The position numbers and the translations under genes were made by a program. Below, piece after piece: positions 8,146-15,974 of a stretch of 64,000 bases of DNA (position 1 is the stretch's first letter; the number at the start of each line of letters is the position of its first letter). Source of the DNA: an unicellular cyanobacterium SU3 (lineage in GTDB: Bacteria; Cyanobacteriota; Cyanobacteriia; Cyanobacteriales; Microcystaceae); NCBI GenBank assembly GCA_002172675.1, contig NETF01000165.1, positions 36,458 to 100,457 of the forward strand, written 5' to 3'. The notes beneath the pieces are model-generated. The model was not told the origin of the DNA, ran no database searches, and saw only the letters and a program-made list of their open reading frames with translations.

Positions 8146-8173
8146 GGAAGTCGTGGCCGATGCTACGACTTCC
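8146..8173 (+). terminator. Stem-loop downstream of fdxH
   Basis: GGAAGTCGTGGC (8146-8157) pairs with GCTACGACTTCC (8162-8173) around CGAT, a 12-bp stem with one G-U pair in RNA. The T-run is 15 bases further (CTTTTTA at about 8189), so it is not a textbook intrinsic terminator; a processing or 3' protection role is equally possible. Confidence 0.55.
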
Positions 8174-8208
8174 TATCCCTAATGTAAGCTTTTTATGGGA
8201 AACATTTT

Positions 8209-8637
8209 ATGGATAATATTAACCAACAAAATGACGTGCTTTCTCTGAGGTTCTCGATGAATTTAAAGTGGAAAACATTTGTATATAAAACAGCATTTTG
8301 GATGACAGGAGAAATTTTGCTCAATATCCTGGGTCTCGATAATGTTGCTGATTATAGTGAGTTTCTTTTTGGTCATGAACTAGAATTGTCTAAAAAGAAT
8401 AATCGCACCGTAAAACTCTCTTGTTTAAAGCCAAAGTTTTGCGACAAAATTAATGAAAATTGTCCAGTGGATGAAGTGGCTTTACAATTTTCAGATTCTC
8501 CTCTGGAAAATTGTATTACTAATCATGGAATCTTTTTCAAGAAATGCACTAAAATTAAGCATTATTGTATTAAAGCCTCTCTATTCTCTGATTTATCTTA
8601 CAATTTGAAATTGGAGGACTATCACCGTGATTCGTGA
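8209..8637 (+). CDS. Unrecognised cysteine-rich protein beside fdxH
   Basis: A 142-residue protein that I do not recognise. It has no signal peptide. The first third resembles a helical segment (NLKWKTFVYKTAFWMTGEILLNILGLDN). From residue 65 on there are seven cysteines in about 55 residues (SCLKPKFC, ENCPVDE, ENCITN, KKCTKIKHYC), an arrangement that could bind iron, an Fe-S cluster or zinc. Its 3' end overlaps the following GTG-start gene by 11 bases, so the two are co-translated. Position between fdxH and the feo-mod operon suggests a nitrogen-fixation accessory role, which is inference only. Confidence 0.6.
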   Translation: MDNINQQNDVLSLRFSMNLKWKTFVYKTAFWMTGEILLNILGLDNVADYSEFLFGHELELSKKNNRTVKLSCLKPKFCDKINENCPVDEVALQFSDSPLENCITNHGIFFKKCTKIKHYCIKASLFSDLSYNLKLEDYHRDS

Positions 8638-8980
8638 AAAATTAGTCCATGAATATCGTTATCTGGTTAATGTTTCATATCCTTATATTAACTCTTTATT
8701 GAATAATTGTTATATTAACATTATTGATGGGTGTCTGAATCCCGTTTCTTCTCCTTACTATTATTTGGGAATTTATTATGCAGGAAGAAACGGGAAAGAA
8801 GTTACTGTATATAAAAATGAGTTAAGAAAAATTGCTAATAATTTTGGCATGATTGATGTAGTGTTTATCAATGCTAAAAGAATTATTCGTGATCCTGCAT
8901 CAACTTTAAAAAAAGAAAATCCTCGTCTTTGGTTAGAACTTTATTGGATTTCTAGTAAAGTAACAATGAATCTGGATTAA
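8627..8980 (+). CDS. Unrecognised small protein coupled to preceding gene
   Basis: A 117-residue protein with no family known to me. It starts with GTG at 8627, supported by GGAGG at 8613-8617 with 9 bases of spacing, inside the end of the preceding gene. The sequence is rich in tyrosine and asparagine (SYPYINSLLNNCYINIIDG, SSPYYYLGIYYAGRNG) and ends with a basic-helical stretch; no membrane segment or signal peptide. A perfect AT-rich hairpin starts at its stop codon. Overlap and linkage indicate it works with the upstream cysteine-rich protein. Confidence 0.6.
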   Translation: MIREKLVHEYRYLVNVSYPYINSLLNNCYINIIDGCLNPVSSPYYYLGIYYAGRNGKEVTVYKNELRKIANNFGMIDVVFINAKRIIRDPASTLKKENPRLWLELYWISSKVTMNLD

Positions 8981-9005
8981 TGAATAATAAATAATTATTC
9001 ATTAA
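8977..9005. repeat. Perfect AT-rich hairpin at stop codon
   Basis: TTAATGAATAAT (8977-8988) and ATTATTCATTAA (8994-9005) form a perfect 12-bp inverted repeat with loop AAATA. It overlaps the stop codon, just as the hairpin at 1562-1592 does for another gene; both contain AATTATT-type arms. Confidence 0.6.
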
Positions 9006-9045
9006 ATAATTTAGGTTTACAGCTTCCCCACGCACATCTCATGGT

Positions 9046-9120
9046 GGAGGACAAGACTGCTCCGTGCAAGGGAGCACCTTGATTGTCCGTGGCGAATTCG
9101 ATTCGTAACCCTTGTCCTCC
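9046..9120. repeat. Palindromic element upstream of feoB
   Basis: GGAGGACAAG (9046-9055) is exactly complementary to CTTGTCCTCC (9111-9120). Just inside the left arm is TGCTCC/GGAGCA (about 9058-9076). The GC content is above that of its surroundings. Likely a small mobile or dispersed repeat, or a structured RNA; the rest of the 8981-9260 spacer shows nothing else. Confidence 0.55.
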
Positions 9121-9269
9121 TTTTAAGGGAAAAATAAAGAAGAATTATAACAATTAATTCTTAAACAATTGGACTAGCCCAATTGAATGATGACAAAAGA
9201 AAATAGTTGTGATAAGAAAACATTTTAAATACAAAAAATTAGACGTAAATTAATATTTTTTAGTGTTAT

Positions 9270-9311
9270 GTATCTCTAGTTACTGTTTAAAATTAGGTAA
9301 AAAATTAAACT
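9270..9311 (+). promoter_or_regulatory. NtcA-activated promoter of the feo-mod-fdxB operon
   Basis: GTA at 9270-9272, eight bases, then TAC at 9281-9283 fit the NtcA consensus GTAN8TAC exactly. TAAACT at 9306-9311 fits the TANNNT -10 box, and the spacing is the class II value: an operator centred at -41.5 puts the start near 9318. The first gene begins at 9336. NtcA is the global nitrogen regulator of cyanobacteria, so this would switch on iron and molybdenum uptake under nitrogen limitation. Confidence 0.75.
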
Positions 9312-9335
9312 GGTAACAAGGTACAAAAAAGACAG

Positions 9336-9962
9336 ATGAAGTGTAATCAATGTCCTGATAGTTGTCAAAAAAATCCTCAAGCTTCTAACAGATTTTTGCA
9401 AAGTTTCTTACCCAAACGCTTTCAAGGTAAATCCCCACCAGTTGTTTCTCAAGGAACTATTGCCTTAGTCGGTTCTCCTAATGTTGGTAAAAGCCTTTTA
9501 TTCAATGTTTTAACTGGTGCCTATACCACCGTTTCTAACTATCCCGGAACCACTGTAGAAGCCTCTCGTAACTATATCACCATTGCGGGAAAAACTATCA
9601 CCCTTATTGATACACCGGGGATGTATTCTCTAATTCCCATGACAGAAGAAGAACGCTTTTCTAGGGAGTTATTATTTACAGAATCCTTAGATTTAGCTAT
9701 TCATGTCATTGATGCCAAAAACCTCAGTCGAATGTTAAATTTAACCTTTCAACTGATGGAAACTCAAGTCCCTATTATCCTTGCGGTCAATATGATTGAC
9801 GAAGCTGAAAAATTGGGAATTTGGGTTAATGAAAAGCAATTAGAAGCATCTCTGGGTATCCCTGTTATCACCTTATCTGCTGCTCAACAAAGAGGCATCA
9901 AAAGTTTAACTGCTAAGATGGCTAATTATGTCCACATTCCTACGCTATCCTACAGCTATTGA
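9336..9962 (+). CDS. feoB: Ferrous iron transporter FeoB, GTPase part
   Basis: A 208-residue protein that is the cytoplasmic G-domain of FeoB, the Fe(II) uptake permease. G motifs: GSPNVGKS (about residue 47, G1), NYPGTT (G2), DTPGM (G3), NMID (G4) and SAAQQ (G5). Before them is a non-standard extension of about 40 residues starting MKCNQCPDSC, with three close cysteines. The frame ends at TGA 9960-9962, while the rest of FeoB continues in the +1 frame from 9928. Either the protein is naturally made as two polypeptides, the ribosome shifts, or the gene has a frameshift. The NtcA site lies 53 bases upstream. Confidence 0.88.
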   Translation: MKCNQCPDSCQKNPQASNRFLQSFLPKRFQGKSPPVVSQGTIALVGSPNVGKSLLFNVLTGAYTTVSNYPGTTVEASRNYITIAGKTITLIDTPGMYSLIPMTEEERFSRELLFTESLDLAIHVIDAKNLSRMLNLTFQLMETQVPIILAVNMIDEAEKLGIWVNEKQLEASLGIPVITLSAAQQRGIKSLTAKMANYVHIPTLSYSY

Positions 9963-11391
9963 AGAAGGAATTACTAAAATCGAGTGCCTTCTCACCAGCG
10001 ACAATAATGTTGTCAAAGCGGCCATTGAACCATTAGTTTCTCGACGTTCTTTAGCTCTTTTATTACTACAAAAAGATCCCTTATTATGGGAAAAAGTTCG
10101 TCACAAAGAACCTAAGTTTGAAGCCATTGAAAGGGTAATAGAATCGGTTCAATCTCAATTTAGTGATCCTTTGGTGTTAGTGATAGCAAAAACCCGACAT
10201 CAAGCAGCTAAAAAAATTGAAGAATCGGCTATTATAAATATCAAGAAGAAAGCAACAGAAAGCGAAGAATTTTTTCATCGTTTAACCGTTAATCCTATCA
10301 CGGGATTTCCCTTACTCTTTTTGATTGCTTATATCGGAATTTATCAATTTGTGGGTGGCTTTGGTTCAGGGGTATTAGTGCATAACTTTGAAGCCATTTT
10401 TATTCAACAAATTAATCCCCTAATTAATGCGATCGCACATTTGTTATTACCTTGGACGATTCTTCAAGATTTAGTAGCCAATGAACAGGGTATTTTGACC
10501 CTAGGAATGCGTTACGTTATTGCTATTATCTTACCCATTACGACCACCTTCTTTTTAGTTTTTTCTATTCTTGAAGATAGTGGCTACTTGCCGAGAATTT
10601 CTCTCTTAGTTGATCATTTATTTAAAATGATTGGATTATCCGGTCGTTCGATTATTCCCTTAATTTTAGGCTTAAGTTGTGGCAGCATGGGGTCATTAGT
10701 TACTCGGACTATTGAAAGTAAACGAGAACGTTTTATTGTCTCTTTACTCTTAGCTTTGGTGATTCCCTGTTCAGCACAATTGGGAATTTTTATCGGACTA
10801 CTTTCTCAAAATTTTACGGCCTTAGTTATCTGGGTAATTTGTATTACTTTTATCTTCGCTATTATCGGTGCATTAACCACTAAAGCATTACCAGGAAGTT
10901 TATCCTATTTTTATATGGAAATTCCTCCCCTGCGCTTACCAAATGTTCGTTCTATTCTAACAAAAACCTATAGTCGGGTTCGCTGGTATTTAAGCGAAAT
11001 TATCCCTTGGTTTATTTTAGCATCGGTTCTCATTTGGTTAGGAAAATTAACAGGATTATTACCTTTGTTAGCCAAAGGAATAGAACCAATAATGTTAAAG
11101 TTAGAACTCCCCCCAGAAGCTTCAATGATATTTATTTACGGCTTTTTTCGACGGGACTATGGGGCAGCAGGAATGTTTGATTTACATCATTCTGGGGTAT
11201 TAATGGGAAGACAATTAGTGGTTTCTGCTGTCACCTTAACTTTATTTATTCCTTGTTTGTCTCAATTTTTATTTATGGTGAGGGAGCGAGGGCTAAAAAC
11301 AACCATTGCTTTAAGTAGTTTAGTGATTGTTTTTGCTTTTTCTATGGGCTATTGTTTGAACAAACTATTAATGATTCTGGAGATAATCTAA
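9928..11391 (+). CDS. feoB: Ferrous iron transporter FeoB, membrane part
   Basis: A 487-residue protein with the guanine-dissociation-inhibitor-like spacer and the membrane domain of FeoB. It starts at ATG 9928 within the preceding frame; RYPTAIEEGI at residues 6-15 matches the usual sequence right after the FeoB G-domain. Several hydrophobic helices follow, with the two Gate-like regions: GLSCGSMGSLVTRTIES near residue 250 and the GFFRRDYGAAGMFDL motif near residue 407. Adding both parts gives close to 690 residues, near but below common full-length FeoB. Its stop overlaps the feoA start by one base, so the pair is coupled. Confidence 0.88.
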   Translation: MSTFLRYPTAIEEGITKIECLLTSDNNVVKAAIEPLVSRRSLALLLLQKDPLLWEKVRHKEPKFEAIERVIESVQSQFSDPLVLVIAKTRHQAAKKIEESAIINIKKKATESEEFFHRLTVNPITGFPLLFLIAYIGIYQFVGGFGSGVLVHNFEAIFIQQINPLINAIAHLLLPWTILQDLVANEQGILTLGMRYVIAIILPITTTFFLVFSILEDSGYLPRISLLVDHLFKMIGLSGRSIIPLILGLSCGSMGSLVTRTIESKRERFIVSLLLALVIPCSAQLGIFIGLLSQNFTALVIWVICITFIFAIIGALTTKALPGSLSYFYMEIPPLRLPNVRSILTKTYSRVRWYLSEIIPWFILASVLIWLGKLTGLLPLLAKGIEPIMLKLELPPEASMIFIYGFFRRDYGAAGMFDLHHSGVLMGRQLVVSAVTLTLFIPCLSQFLFMVRERGLKTTIALSSLVIVFAFSMGYCLNKLLMILEII

Positions 11392-11645
11392 TGATGTTTA
11401 CTCGAACCTTTACCATTGAATCCTCAGCCTTAAACCTGATGAAAGAAAAAGAACAAGGCATTATTACACAGTTTAGAAAAAGTGATGAAACCTTACTAAG
11501 AAAACTCATTGCTATTGGAATTATGCCAGGACTTTCGATTACTTTAGAACAAAAAACTCCCTCTTATGTGGTGAAAGTTGAAGGAACCAGAATAGCATTA
11601 GATCGTTCTATTGCTAAGGCTATTTATGTTAGAAGAACAAAGTAA
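11391..11645 (+). CDS. feoA: Ferrous iron transport accessory protein FeoA
   Basis: An 84-residue SH3-like FeoA protein that supports FeoB. Visible: LMKEKEQGIITQFRKSDETLLRKLIAIGIMPGLSITLEQ, the typical FeoA strand-turn pattern with the L-x-x-GI-MPG core, and a basic C-terminus. Start ATG 11391 overlaps the feoB stop (TAATG) and has GGAGA at 11379-11383; ATG 11394 is an alternative. Gene order feoB-feoA is reversed compared with the common feoA-feoB. Confidence 0.9.
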   Translation: MMFTRTFTIESSALNLMKEKEQGIITQFRKSDETLLRKLIAIGIMPGLSITLEQKTPSYVVKVEGTRIALDRSIAKAIYVRRTK

Positions 11646-11691
11646 GCTTTTGCCGAAATAATTAGTTTTTTAACGATTCCTTGCAATAAAA

Positions 11692-12504
11692 ATGAAGTTA
11701 GCCACCAAACAAACTCACTCACAATTTGCCTTTATTGTTTCTATTCCCATCGCTATTTTAGGCGGTTTAATGGGATTAGGTGGGGCTGAATTTCGTCTAC
11801 CTATTTTAGCTGGACCTCTAGGATATTCTGCCCGGCAAGTGGTTCCTCTCAACTTAGCCATTAGTTTAATTACTATACTAATTTCATTATTAGTTAGGGG
11901 AAAAATCTTATCTTTGTCGACGGTTATGCCTTACAGTCAAGTGATTATTTTCCTCATTATTGGGGCAATGATTATGGCTTTTATTGGGGCAAGTTGGGCT
12001 AAACACTTATCCAATGAAAAACTAGAAAAAATTATCTTAGTCTTTTTAATTATCATTGGTTGTGCCTTAATTATTGAAGGATTATTACCCGAAAGTTTAC
12101 CGGCTTTAGTACCTCCTATTCCTGGGTTACAAATTATTGTCGCGTTAAGTTGTGGCTTAATCATTGGTTTAGTCAGTAGTGTGTTAGGGGTTGCCGGCGG
12201 AGAATTAATTATTCCTACCTTAATTTTTGCCTTTGGAGTGGACATCAAAATTGCAGGAACCGGCAGTTTACTCATTAGTTTACCTACAGTAATCGTCGGG
12301 TTACTCAGATATCATCATCAAGGATCTTTTGTTAATAAAGAACCCCTCAAAGAAACAGTTTTACCCATGGGTTTAGGCTCGTTTATTGGTGCCATTATTG
12401 GTGGCTTATTAGTGGGGATTATTCCCTCCAACCTGCTAAAAATTGTCCTCGGTATTATCTTAAATATTGCAGCCCTAAAAGTGTTTCTGCACAGCAAAGC
12501 CTAA
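11692..12504 (+). CDS. TauE/SafE-family membrane permease
   Basis: A 270-residue polytopic inner-membrane protein of the TauE/SafE (DUF81) family of anion or sulfur-compound exporters. The two internal repeats are seen as GGLMGLGGAEFRLP near residue 24 and VLGVAGGELIIP near residue 165, each followed by hydrophobic helices; eight or so membrane segments are likely. It lies 46 bases after feoA and 29 before modBC, so it belongs to the Fe/Mo operon. The substrate cannot be read from the sequence; sulfate, sulfite, thiosulfate or another oxyanion competing with molybdate are possibilities. Start ATG 11692 has no strong ribosome-binding site. Confidence 0.82.
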   Translation: MKLATKQTHSQFAFIVSIPIAILGGLMGLGGAEFRLPILAGPLGYSARQVVPLNLAISLITILISLLVRGKILSLSTVMPYSQVIIFLIIGAMIMAFIGASWAKHLSNEKLEKIILVFLIIIGCALIIEGLLPESLPALVPPIPGLQIIVALSCGLIIGLVSSVLGVAGGELIIPTLIFAFGVDIKIAGTGSLLISLPTVIVGLLRYHHQGSFVNKEPLKETVLPMGLGSFIGAIIGGLLVGIIPSNLLKIVLGIILNIAALKVFLHSKA

Positions 12505-12533
12505 TTATTTATTTATTCATGTAAGGAAGTATC

Positions 12534-14489
12534 ATGACCTTAGATTTTTCTCCCGTTTGGATATCACTAAAAACTGCTGCTTTAGCAACCCTGATCGCCT
12601 TTTTCTTAGGTGCGATCGCCGCGAAGAGTATGTTCAAATATCGGGGAAAAGCAAAAGGTTTGATTGATGGTATTTTTACCGCCCCTCTGGTACTTCCTCC
12701 CACCGTTGTCGGCTTTTTTCTATTATTATTGTTAGGAAAATATGGCCCTATTGGTCGACTTTTAAGACTATTTGATGTTACTATAATTTTCACATGGTAC
12801 GCTGCGGTAATTGCAGCCACTGTTGTAGCCTTTCCCTTGATGTATAAGACAGCTTTGGGAGCCTTTCAACAGATCGATACCACCCTTTTGTCCTCTGCAA
12901 GAACATTAGGAGCAACAGAATTACAGGTATTCTGGAAAGTCCTCTTACCCCTCGCTAGACCGGGATTAATCGCCGGGGTATTACTGGCCTTTGCCCGTGC
13001 TTTAGGAGAGTTTGGGGCAACTCTGATGTTAGCTGGCAGTATTCCCGGTAGAACCCAAACCATCCCCATCGCCATCTTCTTTGCAGCCGAAAGTGGGGAT
13101 ATGACAGAAGCTATGCTTTGGGTGAGTGTCATGTTAGGGTTATCCCTCTCCATTGTAGTCGCAGTCAACTACTGGAGCGATCGCCGTCCCGAAAAACGCA
13201 TCAGAAAACGGGCTAAAGAAAGCCATCTCAGCTTAGTTGACGAAAACTTACTCCCTTGGGATCATCCCGTTACCCCTTTAACCTGGGAACACGCCAGTAC
13301 CAATGTTTTACCCAGTCCCATCGAGTTAATTGTCGATATTCAAAAACAATTACCCGGTATCAAAATTAATGTTTCCTTTTCCACCAACCAACTGCCCTTA
13401 GGACTCTTAGGGGGGTCAGGTGCCGGCAAAAGCTTCATTTTACGCTGTATTGCTGGTTTAGAAACCCCTGACCAGGGTTGTATTATCCTTAACGGAAGGG
13501 TGTTATTCGACTCTCGGAGAGGCATTAATGTACCCATCCGCGATCGCAGAGTTGGCTTTTTATTCCAAAACTATGCCCTCTTTCCCCACCTTACCGTAGC
13601 TCAAAATATCGCCTTTGGACTCCCGAAAGGGTTATCTAAGGTTGCCATTCGTCAACGGGTAGAAAAACAACTCATTGCGATACAATTACAGGGATTAGGC
13701 GATCGCTATCCACAAGAACTATCGGGAGGACAACAGCAAAGAGTGGCTTTAGCTAGAGCTTTAGCCAGTGAACCCGACATCTTACTCCTAGATGAGCCAT
13801 TTTCCGCCCTCGACACCTATTTACGGGATCAACTCGAAAAACTCCTCAGACTCAGTTTAACCCATTTTCCAGGGGCCACCCTTTTCGTCTCTCATAACCT
13901 AGAAGAAGCCTATCGTATTTGTCCTAACCTCTTAATCTTAGACGAAGGTCAAATTATTGCCCAAGGGCCAAAACAAGAAATTTTCGACTATCCCCACGAC
14001 TTCCGAGTAGCGCAACTAACCGGATGTAAGAACTTTTCCCGTACCCTAGTTACCTCGGAACATGAAATTACCGCCCTTGACTGGGGATGTACCCTAACAA
14101 TTTATGAACCCATTCCCCCCAAATTAGCCCATCTCGGTATTCGCGCCCATCAATTGACCTTTCCAGATATTGATGGCATTAAAGACGACTACAGCGACAA
14201 TATTTTCACCTGTTGGCTTACCAGTCAAAGTGAAACCCAACACCGAACAACGTTATACCTGAAGTTAAAATCTGCCCCCACCAGTCCCTTCGACTATCAC
14301 CTACAAGTTGAAGTATTCAAAGACAAGTGGAACGAGTTGAGAGAACTTCCTCAACCCTGGCGGATACAACTTCATCCCCTGCGTCTCATGTTACTACAGA
14401 ATTCAAGCGGTTCCGTATCTCTTGAATATCAACCTAGCCACTCCCCAAGAATGACTAGGGATGATCGATCTAACCAACAACCATCCTAA
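12534..14489 (+). CDS. modBC: Molybdate ABC transporter, permease-ATPase fusion ModBC
   Basis: A 651-residue fusion of the ModB permease and ModC ATPase that imports molybdate for FeMo-co. Residues 1-225 are the permease: hydrophobic helices with the coupling loop [23 protein letters not shown] (about 122-144). Residues about 260-640 are the ATPase: Walker [10 protein letters not shown]-loop [13 protein letters not shown], signature [15 protein letters not shown], Walker [13 protein letters not shown] and the H-loop VSHNLEEA, then a C-terminal regulatory domain. AAGGA lies 9 bases before the ATG. Such fusions are common in nitrogen-fixing cyanobacteria. No modA binding protein is in the window. 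fdxB follows after 19 bases. Confidence 0.95.
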   Translation: MTLDFSPVWISLKTAALATLIAFFLGAIAAKSMFKYRGKAKGLIDGIFTAPLVLPPTVVGFFLLLLLGKYGPIGRLLRLFDVTIIFTWYAAVIAATVVAFPLMYKTALGAFQQIDTTLLSSARTLGATELQVFWKVLLPLARPGLIAGVLLAFARALGEFGATLMLAGSIPGRTQTIPIAIFFAAESGDMTEAMLWVSVMLGLSLSIVVAVNYWSDRRPEKRIRKRAKESHLSLVDENLLPWDHPVTPLTWEHASTNVLPSPIELIVDIQKQLPGIKINVSFSTNQLPLGLLGGSGAGKSFILRCIAGLETPDQGCIILNGRVLFDSRRGINVPIRDRRVGFLFQNYALFPHLTVAQNIAFGLPKGLSKVAIRQRVEKQLIAIQLQGLGDRYPQELSGGQQQRVALARALASEPDILLLDEPFSALDTYLRDQLEKLLRLSLTHFPGATLFVSHNLEEAYRICPNLLILDEGQIIAQGPKQEIFDYPHDFRVAQLTGCKNFSRTLVTSEHEITALDWGCTLTIYEPIPPKLAHLGIRAHQLTFPDIDGIKDDYSDNIFTCWLTSQSETQHRTTLYLKLKSAPTSPFDYHLQVEVFKDKWNELRELPQPWRIQLHPLRLMLLQNSSGSVSLEYQPSHSPRMTRDDRSNQQPS

Positions 14490-14508
14490 TACAAGGAGGA
14501 CACTTATT

Positions 14509-14805
14509 ATGGCAAGTTTAACTGGCCTTACCTTTGGTAAACTTGATTGGATTCCTAAATTTGTTGACGCTATCAACAAAGATACTTGTCTTGGTTGCGG
14601 ACGTTGTTTCAAAGTCTGTGGTCAAAACGTTTTAACCTTAATGGGTGTTAACGAAGAGGGCGAGTTTGTAGACGAAGACGAAGATGATGACGATATCGAG
14701 CGTCAAGTCATGACCATTGCTAACAAAGCAAACTGTATCGGTTGTGAAGCTTGCGCCCGCATTTGTCCCAAAAATTGCTACACTCACGCCGCTTTACCTG
14801 CGTAA
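14509..14805 (+). CDS. fdxB: Ferredoxin III, FdxB, 2[4Fe-4S] type
   Basis: A 98-residue nif-specific ferredoxin carrying two 4Fe-4S motifs: [11 protein letters not shown] (residues 24-34) and [11 protein letters not shown] (about 77-87) with an acidic insert DEDEDDDD between them, as in ferredoxin III proteins from nif clusters. It starts [19 protein letters not shown], the family N-terminus. ATG 14509 follows AAGGAGGA at 14493-14500; an in-frame ATG at 14461 lies within the modBC end and is rejected. Last gene of the NtcA-preceded operon; a TTCG-loop hairpin follows. Confidence 0.95.
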   Translation: MASLTGLTFGKLDWIPKFVDAINKDTCLGCGRCFKVCGQNVLTLMGVNEEGEFVDEDEDDDDIERQVMTIANKANCIGCEACARICPKNCYTHAALPA

Positions 14806-14822
14806 GTTCTTTAGGTTAAGTT

Positions 14823-14843
14823 GGGTTGCGCTTCGGCGCACCC
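14823..14843 (+). terminator. TTCG-tetraloop hairpin after fdxB
   Basis: GGGTTGCGC (14823-14831) pairs with GCGCACCC (14836-14843) across the stable loop TTCG, with one bulged T. A CCCTTCGGG motif follows (14850-14858). T-run is weak. It likely ends or protects the operon transcript. The rest of the spacer to 14926 is AAAAGGC repeats. Confidence 0.55.
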
Positions 14844-14926
14844 TCTTACCCTTCGGGAAGTCAAAAGGCAAAAGGCAAAAATATTAAGATGTAGATATAA
14901 TTGTTTGAAATAAAACTATTTTTCTG

Positions 14927-15286
14927 ATGGCTTCTAAATCAACAGTCAGTGAATCTGATCTTAAAGAGTTAAAAGATATTATTAATAGTCGTTTTGATGA
15001 AGTTGATAAACGATTAACAAGTATTGAAAAAGAACAAATTGAGATTAAGAGTGAAATTAAAGGTCAATTAGGAATTATTGATGCAAGACTGAAACAGCTA
15101 GAAAGTTCATCTCAGAAAATTCCTGATTTAGCTGAGAAAGTTGAGGAGCGAACCCGCGCCATCTTACGGCGCAAGGGAACGCGCTCCTACAGAGAACTGA
15201 AAAACTGGCGACAAATTGGTTTAGCTTTATTTGGGGTTTTAATTGGAGGAATCATAACTTATTTAATTAAAAATCCTAATCCTTAA
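14927..15286 (+). CDS. Coiled-coil protein with C-terminal membrane anchor
   Basis: A 119-residue protein. Residues 8-75 are a heptad-rich coiled coil (LKELKDIINSRFDEVDKRL, then IEIKSEIKGQLGIIDARLKQLE); residues 97-113 are one hydrophobic helix (IGLALFGVLIGGIITYLI), which leaves the coiled coil cytosolic. Similar small coiled-coil membrane proteins are common in cyanobacteria, function unknown. A copy of the GC-rich palindrome seen at 1091 and 19400 is inserted in frame at 15145-15187 and encodes ERTRAILRRKGTRSYREL, a basic linker just before the membrane helix. ATG 14927 (MASKSTVSE) has no strong ribosome-binding site. Confidence 0.65.
   Translation: MASKSTVSESDLKELKDIINSRFDEVDKRLTSIEKEQIEIKSEIKGQLGIIDARLKQLESSSQKIPDLAEKVEERTRAILRRKGTRSYRELKNWRQIGLALFGVLIGGIITYLIKNPNP
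15145..15187. repeat. GC-rich nested palindrome, copy 2, inside a coding region
   Basis: GGAGCG (15145-15150) pairs with CGCTCC (15182-15187); inside, GCGCC (15156-15160) pairs with GGCGC (15168-15172). The core ACCCGCGCC and GGCGCAAGGGAACGC are shared with the copy at 1091-1131. The reading frame of the host gene is kept through it. Confidence 0.7.
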
Positions 15287-15372
15287 TTTTCGTTATGGAG
15301 CGATCAATATAATCACTTCTTATAAGTTTGAACTTGATAATGTTCCTGATTAATATTAACCCAATATGTTTA

Positions 15373-15524
15373 TTCTAAATAAATTGCTGTTTCTGTTGCG
15401 TTATGCTCTGAATTGATTGACTCAATTTAATTAGAAGATGTAGTTTGTAGGGTAGGTTAGATAGTCATATTTTATGAGACAAGTTAATTAATTAATTAAT
15501 TAATTATCCACCATAACCCACCAT
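15373..15524. repeat. Long direct repeat, left copy, flanking the toxin-antitoxin pair
   Basis: About 152 bases similar over their length to 16378-16532. Both start TTCTAAATAAATTG, share TTAGAAG, GTAGGGT and GAGACAAGTTAA, and end CCACC-TAACCCACCAT. This copy holds a run of TTAA/ATTA units (15484-15506). The spacer 15287-15569 has no gene. Confidence 0.75.
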
Positions 15525-15569
15525 TTTTATTTTAAGAAACAATCTCATCACATTTTTTTCATAAACTTT

Positions 15570-15974
15570 CTAAGTTAAAATAAGTTGAGATGGGGTTAAT
15601 ATTTGTGGATAAGATACGGGAAAATCTTGGGGGTTACGGGTAACAATAACATCAAGATTATTAATGACAGCAACACTATATTGTATTGCGTCTTCAAAGT
15701 CCCTAAAGTTACTATTTAAAGCCATTTCTATCACAGCAGTATTAACGGTGGCAACCTGACAAAAACTATATAATCTATTTAAAAAAGTTAATGTCCAATC
15801 TTTACCCCTAGTTTTGTTAATAATGTAGTAAATATCGCTAAAAGTTGCAGCAGAAACATATCCTTCTAGTTGCTTTTCTTCAACTTGAATTAAAACAGCT
15901 TCACTGTTTAATAAAAAAGGTTCACGTTGAAGAGCAACATCAATAATAATATTGGTATCAATTAGTATTTTCAT
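15570..15974 (-). CDS. PIN-domain toxin
   Basis: A 134-residue PIN-domain ribonuclease, the probable toxin of a VapBC-like type II pair. Acidic metal ligands are in MKILIDTNIIIDVALQREP (D6, D12) at the N-terminus, a central aspartate/glutamate in ATFSDIYYI, and FRDFEDAIQYSVA (about residues 90-102) with TRNPQDF near the end. Its ATG overlaps the antitoxin stop (ATGA), the usual coupling. The module lies between two 150-base direct repeats. Substrate RNA cannot be predicted. Confidence 0.85.
   Translation of the reverse strand: MKILIDTNIIIDVALQREPFLLNSEAVLIQVEEKQLEGYVSAATFSDIYYIINKTRGKDWTLTFLNRLYSFCQVATVNTAVIEMALNSNFRDFEDAIQYSVAVINNLDVIVTRNPQDFPVSYPQILTPSQLILT

Noticed and set aside
7901..8182. 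93-codon plus-strand frame inside and after fdxH
   Set aside because: Frame-shifted shadow of the ferredoxin gene that ends in the 3' hairpin.
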